Shown here piece after piece: positions 21,900 through 31,325 of a DNA stretch of 64,000 bases. The translations under genes were made by a program, and so were the position numbers. Every line of letters begins with the position of its first letter. Position 1 is the stretch's first letter. The DNA is from Micrasema longulum (Eukaryota; Arthropoda; Insecta; Trichoptera; Brachycentridae). The notes below the pieces were generated by a model. It did no database searches. It was given only the letters and a program-made list of their open reading frames with translations, and was not told the origin of the DNA. Location of the stretch: contig JAGVSM010003685.1 of NCBI GenBank assembly GCA_022494885.1, positions 1-64,000 on the forward strand, read 5' to 3'.

Positions 21900-22289
21900 T
21901 GCTTCAATCTAATATTAACAACCTTCACAACGCATTGTAGTTCTAAAGATGACTATGAAAAAAACACGTTTTATCAATTTTAAATTGCCCCTTGTTCTTG
22001 GAAGGACTATAATTAGTAAAATGCAACATTTAAAAATAGATTTGAAAAATTAAAAATAATGAAACAAAGTATTTTAGTCATTTAATATTACATTTTCTTA
22101 ACCCATCGTATTTTTTATATTTACACAACCCTCTAATCTAACACCGAATTTCAAAAAAAACGGTAGCACATTTGGTTTAAATTTAATAAAACTTTTTTAA
22201 AATCAACATCCTGTAGATTTTAAATGCGTAAGTGTGAGTTTTCTGAACGCGCCAGCTCAAGTTAAACCACCAGTACGCACGTTTTTAAA

Positions 22290-22790
22290 AACAACGTTTG
22301 AGCGGGCGTCTGCCGTGTGCATCGGGCTTAATTAGGACAGGTAAATGCAGTACAATACCTATCCATCCACTGCGTTCCCAACTCGACTACTCGACCGTTA
22401 CGACTCAACCAGCAGTCGAGCGCGGATACTGAACGAAAGCGGTCGCGTCGCGTCATTTTATCTACAGTTTTATCGAGATTACGATACGATCGATCAAACA
22501 GTGCGTGTTCTGATAATTCCCAGCCGATTTCCTCACATCGTGGGAAATCCGATGAAAACAAGTGACGAAGTGTTGTTGAAATGATAATCTAGCTGATTTT
22601 CAATCGTAGTGCTACGCATTTATCGCATCAGCTGTTGGTTTTATATCGCAGTTAAGTTTCAAAGTGAATTTATATTTTGTAGGTAGTGTCAGTTTGTCGT
22701 GCCATTAGTCATGTGAAGCCTTCTAATGTCACGATTCTGCTTTGATGGCTTAGAAACGAAAAACGAAAACGAAAAGAACAGGTAAACAGC
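22290..22790 (+). other. CpG-bearing island, possible host promoter or 5' exon
   Basis: This block has markedly more CpG than its surroundings (CGAGCGCGGATACTGAACG; CGGTCGCGTCGCGTC) and no second copy in the window. It ends with AAAAGAACAGGTAAAC, which would serve as a splice donor (CAG|GTAAAC, near 22781). Frames of 79 codons (plus) and 77 codons (minus) overlap in it without a recognisable domain, so any role is more likely promoter or untranslated leader. Entirely inference. Confidence 0.3.
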
Positions 22791-23580
22791 CAGTTTTGAT
22801 AGATACTATTTTTCTCCTACCTCTTTCAATATGAAAATTTACGCATTATAGGACTTATGACATGTCATTATCAAATTAAAATGATCAACAACAATACGGC
22901 CATGTTATAACATCGATATTTTGTCGATTCTTACATCAATTGTTGTTTTTATTAAGTAAATAAAAGAGCTGCAAAAAAATATTATTGACGTATGAACCAA
23001 CGTAGGTACCTGAAATTATTTCTGTACCGAGTATGGAATAGCTTACGGAAAAAATATTCATTGTAATCAAATTAACAATATTTTGAGTTTGTCCTTATTT
23101 TTGTAGACAAGAACTGGATTCAACTCCCTGGGGAGTTGTTAACATTAACATATTACAACAGAGATAGATGGAGAACATTTTAGAGAAGGAGTATTATAAA
23201 TAAAATGTCATTGAAATATTTTGTCAAAAGTACGAATGTCATTATTTTAAACAAAAAGTAAATAATAGAAAATCCAAATTTTTGTAGACAAGGACTGGAT
23301 TCAACTCCCTGGGGAGCTGTTTATTTTTATAGTGTCTTAAAATTGTTATATTAACACCTTGTCTACAAAAATTTGGACAAACTCAAAATATTGTTGATAA
23401 ATTACCTGGTCCATGAAGAAGTGTAGAAATTGAAAAAATAATATTTTCAGGCGTTGCCTAGTATGTAGGTGAAATAATTCAATTAGATGAACCTCACCCG
23501 CATAAATAAAGGTTTCAGCTCTTTAACTTCACAAACATCAACAGATGAAAGAATTGAAGGAATATAGATGTTCAAATATG

Positions 23581-24400
23581 TAAAGCTATATAATATAATG
23601 CCAGAGTCATGGAAATGTTACAAGAACCACAAGCTAAAGAGGTTGCTGACTACTTTCCTTGGAGAAATTGGTCGCAGGGAGTCTGAGGGGTTAATGGTGG
23701 CTGTTAGATGGCCAACACATGTTTTAATTTAAATTGTTAATATATGTTTTTAGTTTTTTACTGATTTAATTTTTAAGATCCTCATGACTTTTTAACTAGT
23801 TTTAACTATGTATTTATTTTTTAAATTTTTATTACATCTTTTACTTTATTTTTTAATATGCTGTTTTTTTTTCTTTCTTTAAATATGCTTTTTGCTATAC
23901 AACATACATTAATTTTTTTATTATGACTTTAAATATGTTTCTTACTATGTATTCTGTTTTTATTTCGCATTTTACTGAGTTTCAAAATATTTTTATAGAC
24001 ATATTTATATATTTTCATGGTTTTTTTTTACTATGTTTTCACTGCATTTATTACTTTGTTTTTATAATTTATTTTTTTTGCTACGTTTTTTTTTACTACA
24101 TTTTTTACTATGTTTTTACTACATTTTTACTATGTTTTTACTACAATTTTACTATGTTTTTACTACAATTTTACTATGTTTTTACTACATTTTTTACCAT
24201 GTTTTTACTCCATTTTTTACTTTGTTTTTCACTTTGTCCTGTATCTTTATAACTGTTTCTATAAATTGATTACTGTTTTTTATATTTTTTGACTGTTTTA
24301 GAACGGGGTAAATAACCCTAGTTAGACAGTCAAAGCAACTTTACATAAATTATAATTTTGTGTATGTAATATAATGATAATAAATAAATAAATAAAAATA
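23581..24400 (+). mobile_element. 5'-truncated LINE nested in family D
   Basis: From 23583 the frame reads KLYNIMPESWKCYKNHKLK then RLLTTFLGEIGRRES to a stop at 23732. This is the typical last ~50 residues of a jockey/CR1-like RT protein (the lyN.lPe.wk motif). A T-rich 3' untranslated region with a tandem array follows, ending in AATAAATAAATAAATAAAAA. The flanks CAAATATG and AAATATAG are a probable degenerate target duplication in the host foldback arm. Confidence 0.75.
24105..24230 (+). repeat. Tandem array of TTTTTACTAYRTTTT units
   Basis: Roughly 12-13-bp units alternate as TTTTTACTATG and TTTTTACTACAA, giving a ~24-bp higher-order period. They sit in the 3' untranslated region of the nested LINE. 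The long frames rich in Phe, Tyr and Leu here are products of this array, not proteins. Confidence 0.8.
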
Positions 24401-24982
24401 TAGGTAGAATGGTGAATGTTACACAGTGTGTAAAGTGGCCACTTAAACCAGCCATTGACAGGTCATAAGCCCTGTAGATGCCTAGACTTATATTTTACCT
24501 TCTCTTAAATGTTCTTCATCTCTGTTGTAATATGTGAATAGAAACAATGTGTTTTCAGAAAAGAGGTCATAAGCCCTGTACATGCCTCTAGACTGCTTTA
24601 TTCCGTTCTCTAAAATGTTCTTCATCTCTCTTATAATATGTTAATATTAACCGCTCCCTAGGGGGTGGAATCCAGTCCTTTACTACAAAAATTTGGATTT
24701 ATTAAAAATATTGTTGAATTCATAATACGTAAAAAAATATCTCTAATAAAGGTTAAAAAATGTAAATGCCTAGTAAAATTATTATAAAATAAATATGCAA
24801 ATATTTTCTGTAATTCTGCTGCTTGCTGAAAATTTAAATAAATTAACATTAAGTAATCAATAAGTAACGAAATAACTGTCAATGCGATGTTGATCGTCAA
24901 TGAGGAAATAAAGGAGCAAATAAATTTAATATACCATAGTTAATGTTTGTAAATATTTGTATTTACCACTTACCTACTTTTT

Positions 24983-25026
24983 GTGTCTACCGGTTTCGAG
25001 ACGTACCCGTCTCTTCGTCAGGACAC
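24983..25026 (-). ncRNA. Hammerhead-ribozyme-like motif, family H left end
   Basis: On the minus strand: stem I strand GTGTC, core CTGACGA, one extra A, stem II GAGACG with loop GGTA and CGTCTC, core GAAA, short palindromic stem III (ACCGGT), then A, then the stem I partner GACAC. This is the type I hammerhead order, with predicted cleavage after the A preceding GACAC. The extra nucleotide between CTGACGA and stem II departs from the canonical core, so activity is uncertain. Confidence 0.5.
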
Positions 25027-25401
25027 TCACTACACCAACATGCAAATACTGAAATACACTTTCACCTTTACCATCACTGAAGTATACAAAGTATCTACGA
25101 AAAATACACAAATTACATGCAGAGTTAAAGAAGATGCAAACACCACCGTGTCCAAACATGCACTAAAATTAAGTTAATAATATTCAGAGATATGTTTATA
25201 GTAGGGGGATTAGAGAGGAGCGGAGCTAAGGGGTTTTACGTTGCACGATGGATTAATTTTTAAATAAAAAAGTGAGCTATATTGAAAATATATTTGATTA
25301 TTTATTAAGGGAATATTATTTTTTAATGTGAAAAAAACTACATGGAGGTATTTCTCATTAAAAAAGCATTAAACATAATATTCCCCTAATAAATAATCAA
25401 A

Positions 25402-25665
25402 CTGTCGGCCTCGTGGTGTAATGGTCAGCACGTTCGCCTACCATGCGAGAGGTCTCGGGTTTGATTCCCGACATGGTTGACATGAAATATCTATTTAAAG
25501 AGGTGTTTTTATGCAAAATTATTTAATAGTCCCCTGTACTCATGCGTAAGACTGATCATCTTACTTTCATGTGACAAAAAAAAAACAATATACCCTCCGA
25601 TTGGTGTACAAATGCAGTGCCCTATACACCATTAGGTGTGGAAAGGAATGATGATGATGATGAAA
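25402..25665 (+). mobile_element. SINE family S2, nested copy with 7-bp duplication
   Basis: The tRNA-like head GCCTCGTGGTGTAATGGTCA and the B-box region GTCTCGGGTTTGATTCCCG are followed by the shared body (AAGACTGATCATCTTAC; CACCATTAGGTGTGGAAAGG) and a (GAT)n tail. AATCAAA at 25395-25401 and 25666-25672 is the target duplication. It interrupts family H near its loop and is therefore younger. Confidence 0.85.
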
Positions 25666-25926
25666 AATCAAATATCTTTTCAATATGGCCCGCTTTTTTA
25701 TTTAAAAATTAACCAATCATTTAACATTCCGCCCCTTAGCTCCACTCCTCTCTAATCCCCACCCCTATAAACATATCGTTGAATATTATTAACTTAATTT
25801 TAGCGCATGTTTGGACATGGTGGTGTTTGCATTTGTTTAACTCTGCATGTAATTGATGTATTTTTTTGTAAATTCTTTGTATTAGAGGTGAAAGTGTACA
25901 TAAGTATTTTCATGTTGGTGTAGTGA

Positions 25927-25974
25927 GTGCCCTGACGAAGAGACGGGTACGTACGTCTTGAAACCGGTAGACGT
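25927..25974 (+). ncRNA. Hammerhead-ribozyme-like motif, family H right end
   Basis: Same order on the plus strand: GTGCC, CTGACGA, A, GAGACG, an enlarged loop, CGTCTT, GAAA, CCGGTA, GACGT. Stem I and stem II carry mismatches and the loop has a 4-base GTAC duplication relative to the left-end copy, so this copy is probably weaker or inactive. Confidence 0.4.
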
Positions 25975-26005
25975 AAAAAGTCGGTAAGTGATAAAATACA
26001 ATTAA

Positions 26006-26437
26006 GAAGTTCAGTGGTTTTTTTCAAATTTTTTATTTGTTAATAGACTGTTAAACTAAGTCAAAAAAGTTTTTTTTTAATTTTTACATATCGTATTATC
26101 GGCGCTACGATTATTTAAAGTTTTGTATTTCTGAAATAACTCCGCGTGTGGCGTCAGAGGTTCATTTCCGCTTATTCTCATTCAGTTCTTTCTATTGGTC
26201 CAGAAGCGACAAGCAGACCGGAAATCTTCCATAGCTCTCAGATCATAGGTTGATTCACATGAACCAGTGACGTCATTTAAAGTAGTGCGTTTTTATCAAA
26301 ATATTTTTTATTATTTTTTCTGTACATTTTCAAGAAACTTTGCCCTACAATTTAATGCTTTAATTTTTACCCCGCGTAAGAAAATCATTTTTTGTATCCA
26401 ATTTCCCGTAGGGCTGAAGTTCCTCATTATTTACCAA
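26006..26437. mobile_element. MITE family A, copy 3
   Basis: Runs from AAGAAGTTCAGTGG to CCCGTAGGGCTGAAGTTCCTC, with the central GTGACGTCATTTAAAGTAGT. Closely matches the inverse of 38978-39360. It lies directly against the right end of family H. Confidence 0.8.
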
Positions 26438-26924
26438 CATTAAATAAAATGTTTGACAACAAAATCAATGCTTTGAACATAAAAAATATACCATAAATTA
26501 TAAAAAGGTAAGATTGGACGTAATCGAGCAAAAAACAGACCCTTTTAATGCCATTAATTTGTTAAGTATAACACGAATTGCTATAATTCACTACAATATA
26601 CATTAAATGAATAGTTATTAATTGAGGTTTTACATTAATTTTCAACAAGTAAAGATTCGCGCTTCGATTCGTTTTTATAAAGTAACCACCTTCACAAATT
26701 ACGCTGTTTGTTTTGCAGAACTAATCGATTCAGCTGGTCAAATAAAAATATAGTTTACGTCAATATAATCCATTACTGAAAGAATTTTGTTCGTGTGTAT
26801 CCAAGGACAATATTGCTAAATTTAAATTGCTTAACAATATTTATCTACAGTTCCCTACACGCACCAGAAATGATCGAGAACACCGCCATTGTTTTAGCTC
26901 TGCGGTGGCCTGTGCGACCTAGAG
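26438..26924. other. No gene seen
   Basis: AT-rich sequence. 26850-26924 contains a short open frame (FPTRTRNDREHRHCF) that may be more LINE debris but was not recognised. Confidence 0.3.
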
Positions 26925-27047
26925 TGTGCCGCTGATGCGGTTATAATTGACGATTCAGTCAGGGGTCTTCAGGCCACTGTAGATAGCCTACTCAATAATA
27001 TAATAAATAGGTACTCCGCATGCATGAGATGCGTGCTGAAAGATTAG
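26925..27047 (+). pseudogene. LINE RT catalytic-box fragment
   Basis: About 40 codons read CAADAVIIDDSVRGLQATVD then SLLNN to a stop. This corresponds to the palm block of non-LTR reverse transcriptases with the (F/Y)ADD catalytic box followed by a helix. Here the box is CAAD, so one catalytic aspartate is replaced. It is an isolated fragment next to the tail of the 27080 LINE, and inactive. Confidence 0.6.
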
Positions 27048-27079
27048 TTTAAAAAATCAAAATATTGACAGCCACATTT

Positions 27080-28385
27080 ATTTTATTTTATGAACATAAA
27101 CTGCAAATCCCTTTTCAAACATTTATAATATTAACATATTTGGCTTAATATATTTATTTTTTAAAACATAAATTTCTTCTACCCAAGATTTATAAAAATA
27201 AAAAACTTAAACCAAAAATTATACAAGATTTATATTTAAAAAATTAACCTAAAAATTATAAAACATATTCAGTAGAAAGTTTAAATAATAAAACACTCTA
27301 CAGTAAAACAACAAGAAAATCATAAGTACTGTTCAAACAGCTAGGCAAAGTGAACAAAAAACTGTATTTTATTTTTTTGTTTTCTTTTATTCAGGAAACA
27401 TACAGTACAGTTACAAAGTTTAATATTTTACACAATTGGACTTAATTCTAATGGACCAATTAAGTTTCCATATTAAAAAGCAATTAAATGTAATGTTAAT
27501 TATGAAAGTATAAAAAAGAGAAGGAAAAAGAAAACATAAATGAAAGTTGTTTGAAAATTTAAATTTAAGTGAAAAAAAATATTTTAAGGTTTGTAGTTTG
27601 TAGTGAGTATTTACAAATGGAAATAATATTAAAAATGAAGAAAATTTGTAAGAGTAATTAAGAATTAAGAATGGAAATAAGGAATGAAAAACATGCTCAG
27701 ATGTAAAAATAAAATAAAATAGTAATAACATTTTTTTTTTAAAAAGGAAAAACATAAAACACATATTTATTTTAAGGGATTCAAAGAAACAATGAGAAGA
27801 ATCTTTAAGTGAAATATAAGACAGTAAATTTAAATTTAGGTCAATTTAAAAAACATCTTCAAAATTAATGCCACATTATAGTAAGAGCAGCAATATATTG
27901 ATTTTATTAACATATATAATATAAGTAATTAAAAGTAGTTTAAAAGTATAAAAAGTTTAAAAACATGCCAATTGCAGCAGAGAAAAAAGAAAAAATAAAG
28001 AAGGAATAACAAGTATAGCAAGTATATATATATTATGAAATGCATGAATAAATAAATATAATTACCATTCACCATCTTTGAAAAAGTTCAAAAGGTTTGT
28101 TCTATAGGAACAATACCCTACACTAAATATATCAGATACGCGGAAATAACTATTGCCGAGTTCATGAAGTCTATTTGATACGGCATTACAAGTATACACT
28201 GTCCGTGAATTGTTGCTACGAAACGGTGGCGCCTGTCTAGTCATTCTTCCAGGCACCCTGAAGTTGATGAGAGATAATAGTTCAGGGCAATCCTATATTG
28301 AATTTACAATTTTGAATAAATTTAAAAGGTCTATAATTTTTCTTCTATCGTTAATTTCAATATACTTATGAAAACTTGATATAAG
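27080..28385 (-). mobile_element. Jockey-like LINE copy, minus strand, interrupted
   Basis: Minus-strand frame 28062-28256 reads PGRMTRQAPPFRSNNSRTVY and VSNRLHELGNSYFRVSD then NLLNFFKDGEW, ending the RT protein. Both the coding part and the 3' untranslated part align with the plus-strand copy at 44773-45745, down to the final AAATAAAATAAA tail at about 27080. The 5' end stops at ~28385. The alignment is broken by an insertion at 27370-28025. Confidence 0.8.
27370..28025 (-). mobile_element. Insertion inside the 27080 LINE
   Basis: The related LINE at 44773 has CATTTTATAATATATACAG where this copy has ~655 extra bases. Read on the minus strand the insert begins TACTTGCTATACTTG and ends in AAAAAAATAAAA, so it looks like a retroposon with an A-rich tail in the same orientation as its host. 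A 114-codon frame in it is low-complexity (Phe/Leu/Tyr) and unlikely to be a gene. Confidence 0.6.
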
Positions 28386-28585
28386 TACATAAAAATATTG
28401 ATGATTTTTTTAAGAAACGGAGATTTCCATAGGTTCAACCTTAGAATTAAGAATAGTCCGGAAACCGCATACGCGCATCAAACAGAAGGCGACTAAACTA
28501 CTTTTAAACGAGTAGTTTTACGTTTTAAACCATTAGTTTCTTTGTAGACGTCGCTCAGAACGCAACTCCCGATTTGAATTAAAAT

Positions 28586-28666
28586 ATGCTGTGTTGTGTC
28601 GTTTTAAAGTGTAGAAATATTTCTGGGATCTTAAAGAAACAGGATGAGATCTCATTTCATGTGTAA
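28586..28666 (+). CDS. THAP-like zinc-finger N-terminal exon (fragment)
   Basis: ATG at 28586 opens MLCCVVLKCRN, then LKKQDEISFHV. The C-x4-C pair, the N after the second Cys and the ISFH motif are those of THAP-domain N termini, as in P-element-like transposases and cellular THAP proteins. The codon after His is broken by GTAAGT at 28663, a consensus splice donor at the place where THAP exons often end. The downstream exon with the C-x-H zinc ligands and AVPTIF-type block was not found. A diverged second copy is at 42830-42900. Confidence 0.45.
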   Translation: MLCCVVLKCRNISGILKKQDEISFHV

Positions 28667-28870
28667 GTAGCAAATGCATGTGTAGGTAGCAAATGCATTA
28701 CTCAAAAAAATAATTCTATTTCTATATGTCAGATTGTCAAAAAAAACAAAATAGACATTTTGTTAGTGTTGTCAGGGTAGTATTTTTTTTAACCCTACTT
28801 TGCTCCTCTAATGACCTCGGATTAAACAACGCCGTGGTGGAGATTTGACCGACATTATCTTTAAAACATA
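28667..28870 (+). repeat. Region shared with the THAP-like copy at 42900-43080
   Basis: CTATATGTCAGATTGTCAAA, GACATTTTGTTAGTGTTG and CAGGGTAGT align with 42960-43015 at about two-thirds identity. This would be intron sequence if the preceding exon is real. Confidence 0.5.
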
Positions 28871-29102
28871 AAATATTATTTAACGTGTCATAAAAATATC
28901 TGTTTCATGTAAAATAAAATTTGTTTTGTATTATAAGTTCAAACTTCATTAATTAAATTATTCGTATTAAATGACCCTTTACTTATCTACTCTGTTGCGT
29001 CAATCAATGTTTCCGCGTGTACAATAAAATTTTTAAGAAATTAACAAACATAGATTTTTTTCTGTCTGTCTCATGATTATATTTCTTCCCATCTGGAAAC
29101 AT

Positions 29103-29290
29103 AAAATCGGGTTGTGGTCCTGTGGCTAGTGTCTCGGACTCACGGCTGAAAGGTCCGTGGTTCGAACCCCAACTTGATTCCCATTTTCTAACAGTGAGTT
29201 ATTTTCAACTCGTTGAAAATGGCCGTCAAAATGAAATATTTGGGTAAATCAGAAGAACGCAAATATTTATTAAAAATAAAAAAATTACGT
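29103..29290 (+). mobile_element. SINE family S1, copy 2 with tRNA-like head
   Basis: ATCGGGTTGTGGTCCTGTGG, TAGTGTCTCGGACTCACGG and GGTTCGAACCCC align with 14578-14760, as does the body to GCAAATATTTATTAAAAAT. The frames at 29213 and 29285 derive from it and its flank. Confidence 0.8.
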
Positions 29291-29749
29291 GGCGACTTCA
29301 AGAATGCGCGCAGCGAAAGTGGGGCAAAGTGGGGGGATTTTCGGACACAGTCCGATGTGTTCAAATATGATTCTACGCTCCTTCTGGATTATTCTTAATT
29401 CTATGGGTTCAACAGTAGTGTTAGCTGTGCCCACTACAAGACTGTAAATAATTAATAATTCTTTTGCTCCAAACTGCATACAATTCTACAATAAGGTTCC
29501 TCTTAAAATTCAGGCTTTGTCACCAATTATTTTTACAGATTTTGTCAAGCACAGGCTGTTTGGAAAGAGCTACTTTAGAGTCTAAAATATTTGCAGGACA
29601 AGGCAGCTTGGTATTAAATTCATGCTAATTGGTTTAAATTTATTAATTTTAAAACATATCAGTTTGTAAGTTAAAATTCTTGATAAGAGTTCAATGTAAT
29701 TTATTAAAGAAATAAAAGACTAGTGATACTTTAATCCACAAATTTGGAA

Positions 29750-29800
29750 TATCCAGTGACCGGTTTCATCGCTTTCGCGACATCTTCGAGACTGGTATCT
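29750..29800 (-). ncRNA. Hammerhead-like motif, family 2 (damaged core)
   Basis: The minus strand reads CCAGT, CTCGAAGA, T, GTCGC-GAAA-GCGAT, GAAA, CCGGTC, ACTGG. Stem I (CCAGT/ACTGG, extendable by ATA/TAT) and stem II are well formed, and stem III is the palindrome ACCGGT. The first core strand has an extra C (CTCGAAGA instead of CTGAAGA), which should disable it. The same architecture is seen at 63733-63774. Confidence 0.4.
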
Positions 29801-29841
29801 TTATTAAAAAAATCAATGTTCATATACAAAATAGAGGTATA

Positions 29842-30207
29842 CAGGGTGTTCTTTAAACCGTGTCACATCCGAAACCACGATGATCAGTATTGGCAAGAAG
29901 ACATATTAGCATATTTAAAACTATATTTAGAACGCAGAATTAAAAAAAAAAAAAAAACAAATGCTTGCTAACGTCTGCAGGGGAGAAGCGAGGGGGGCGT
30001 GGCCATGTGATTGACGGTGTATCAGACTCCCCCCTCTCCTCTCCTCGCTTCTCCCTTGCAGAAGTATGAAACAATGTGTTTTTTTAAATATTTTATTTTT
30101 GTAAATTTTATTCGTTCTAAAAATTTATTTTAATTTGCCAATATCTCTTCTTGGTTATACTGATCATCGTGGTTTCGGATGTGACAGGGTTTAAAGAACA
30201 CCCTGTA
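29842..30207. mobile_element. Tc1/mariner-type foldback MITE, family R, copy 2
   Basis: TA then CAGGGTGTTCTTTAAACCG at the left and GTTTAAAGAACACCCTG then TA at the right. The G+C-rich centre and AAGAAGACATATTAGCA arm match copy 1. Near-complete. Confidence 0.85.
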
Positions 30208-30215
30208 GATCATTC

Positions 30216-30400
30216 AAAATGACTATACAAAATTACAAGGCATCAGGTTCCCGACGGCCTGGACGTCCACTGCTGACAGTTCGTGTCAGGGACGTAAACC
30301 AGACTTGGGAGGATGCACAGGAGCTGGCAGCCGACAGAGATGCTCGGAGGATCTGCGTGGACACCATATGCTCCAACTAGAGAGCGGACATGGAGTGATG
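30216..30400 (+). pseudogene. LINE C-terminal tail (GRP..W type)
   Basis: The frame from 30216 reads KMTIQNYKASGSRRPGRP, then QTWEDAQELAADRDARR and a stop at 30378. An arginine-rich GRP segment followed by W..AqelA.DR is the standard C terminus of RTE-like endonuclease/RT proteins. Upstream domains are missing. TGATGATGAT after the stop could be the start of a simple-repeat tail. The upstream boundary coincides with the family R MITE. Confidence 0.65.
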
Positions 30401-30599
30401 ATGATATTTTATCATTTATCATTTATTTTATTCATATATATGTACATTACAAAATAAAATATCTTAATTCTTACATATAGAAATAATTAGGTAAAATTAG
30501 ATATATATATAAAAAACACATTAGTATACATATTATCCAAAGAATAATATGTTAAAAAAGTAAGAGAATCTTGTAACGAAAACTCCCTCAGAGACGTGA

Positions 30600-30835
30600 A
30601 AAATGTCAATGTCCAAAGTGATATTGTTCAACATAGAGATAGCCCTTCCATTGGCAGGTTGGTCCTGTATATTGGAATGTGAAACAGTCTATGTTGACGC
30701 TGTCTAAGGTAATTATCAGGAACATAAAAGCTAATGCTCCGCATAATTTCAGGGTTGTCAATAATACCGCGCAAAAATGAAATGACCTATGCACCATTAT
30801 ATGCGGTTGTTGTGTACGGCGGAACATGCAAATTT
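30600..30835 (-). mobile_element. Jockey-like LINE fragment (family of 4531-5140)
   Basis: Minus-strand reading yields IDNPEIMRSISFYVPDNYLR and QRQHRLFHIPIY, nearly the same as the 4531-4809 frame. Stops and frameshifts occur on both sides. About 75 codons survive. Confidence 0.7.
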
Positions 30836-31087
30836 AGTAAAAAATTAGCGAATTTGCCTCACTCTGCCAGAATCATTTGGTCGTAGTGTAGGAGTATAGA
30901 TTCTATTTTACAATATTTACATATATATGAACTGCCCACTAAAGCAATTAATTGTTGAATTTATGTAAATTAACTTAATCTGTAGTTGCTTCGTTTGAAA
31001 GAATTAATTACCAGGCAAATTAGAACACGAAAATACGACCTTACTTAGAATTAATCGTGTTCCAAGGCGCAAAAGAGTTAACCCTTT

Positions 31088-31325
31088 CAGGGCCTCGATT
31101 ACGAACGCTATCTTCATTGGTAGGTACATATCGAGACGGCATAAAGTAAAATCAATATTGATGTACGAAAATGTGTATATTTGCATGAATAAATTTAAAG
31201 TATCTTCGCCGGTAACCTATAATTGAATATGTTTAGAATAAAATTGTGTACATAATCCATTTTTCGTAGGGAAAACTTAATTTTACTTTGTAGATAAAAT
31301 TGAAGATAAATGTTAACACCCCATT
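31088..31325. mobile_element. MITE family C, copy 3
   Basis: Left AGGGCCTCGATTACGAACG, interior AATGTGTATATTTGCATGAA and CGGTAACCTATAATTGAATA, right TGTTAACACCCCATTA. It is shorter than copy 1, with a decayed right end. The frames here on both strands are within or next to it. Confidence 0.6.

Larger units (their letters stand above)
18825..22285. mobile_element. Large inverted-repeat element, ~3.4 kb
   Basis: The left arm 18825-19110 (ACTGGTGGTTTAACTT to CCAAGAACAAGGGG) pairs with 21960-22285 (CCCCTTGTTCTTGGAAGG to AAGTTAAACCACCAGT). A second left block, 19200-19545, pairs with 21130-21500 (for example TAATTACAATATATTAATTA with its diverged complement, and CGATCTATTCATGATTTGAT with ATCATGAATAGGTCG). 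The arms are roughly 80% matched by eye. The centre holds an R1-like LINE piece but no transposase. A foldback MITE sits in the right arm. It may be a non-autonomous DNA transposon with long terminal repeats, or a segmental inversion-duplication. Confidence 0.65.
23083..24722. mobile_element. Foldback family D composite, LINE-interrupted
   Basis: Heads in direct and inverted orientation (CAATATTTTGAGTTTGTCC at 23083; GACAAACTCAAAATATTG near 23377) are followed by one arm up to 23580. The opposite arm resumes at 24403 (AATGGTGAATGTTACACAGT) and a last inverted head ends near 24720. The intervening 23581-24400 is a LINE. Repeated head/arm units suggest more than one rearranged copy. Confidence 0.7.
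24957..26000. mobile_element. Palindromic element with hammerhead-like ends (family H)
   Basis: The left half (24957-25345) and right half (25365-25401 plus 25673-26000) are inverted copies, with only ~20-40 bases of loop once the nested SINE is removed. Matching blocks include GCAAACACCACCGTGTCCAA and GGACATGGTGGTGTTTGC, and AGGAGCGGAGCTAAGG with its complement. Each end carries a hammerhead-like motif. A third lone copy of that end lies at 48500. No coding potential beyond chance frames. Confidence 0.75.

Noticed and set aside
23923..24292. Three overlapping Phe/Tyr/Leu-rich frames that look like a membrane protein
   Set aside because: They are produced by the T-rich tandem array in a LINE 3' untranslated region, and three frames are open at once.
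25405..25480. Possible tRNA gene with good B box
   Set aside because: The acceptor stem does not pair, the body continues as a repeated SINE with a (GAT)n tail, and target duplications flank the whole unit.
27420..27764. 114-codon minus-strand frame
   Set aside because: Low-complexity Phe/Leu/Lys composition inside an A-rich retroposon-like insertion; no domain.
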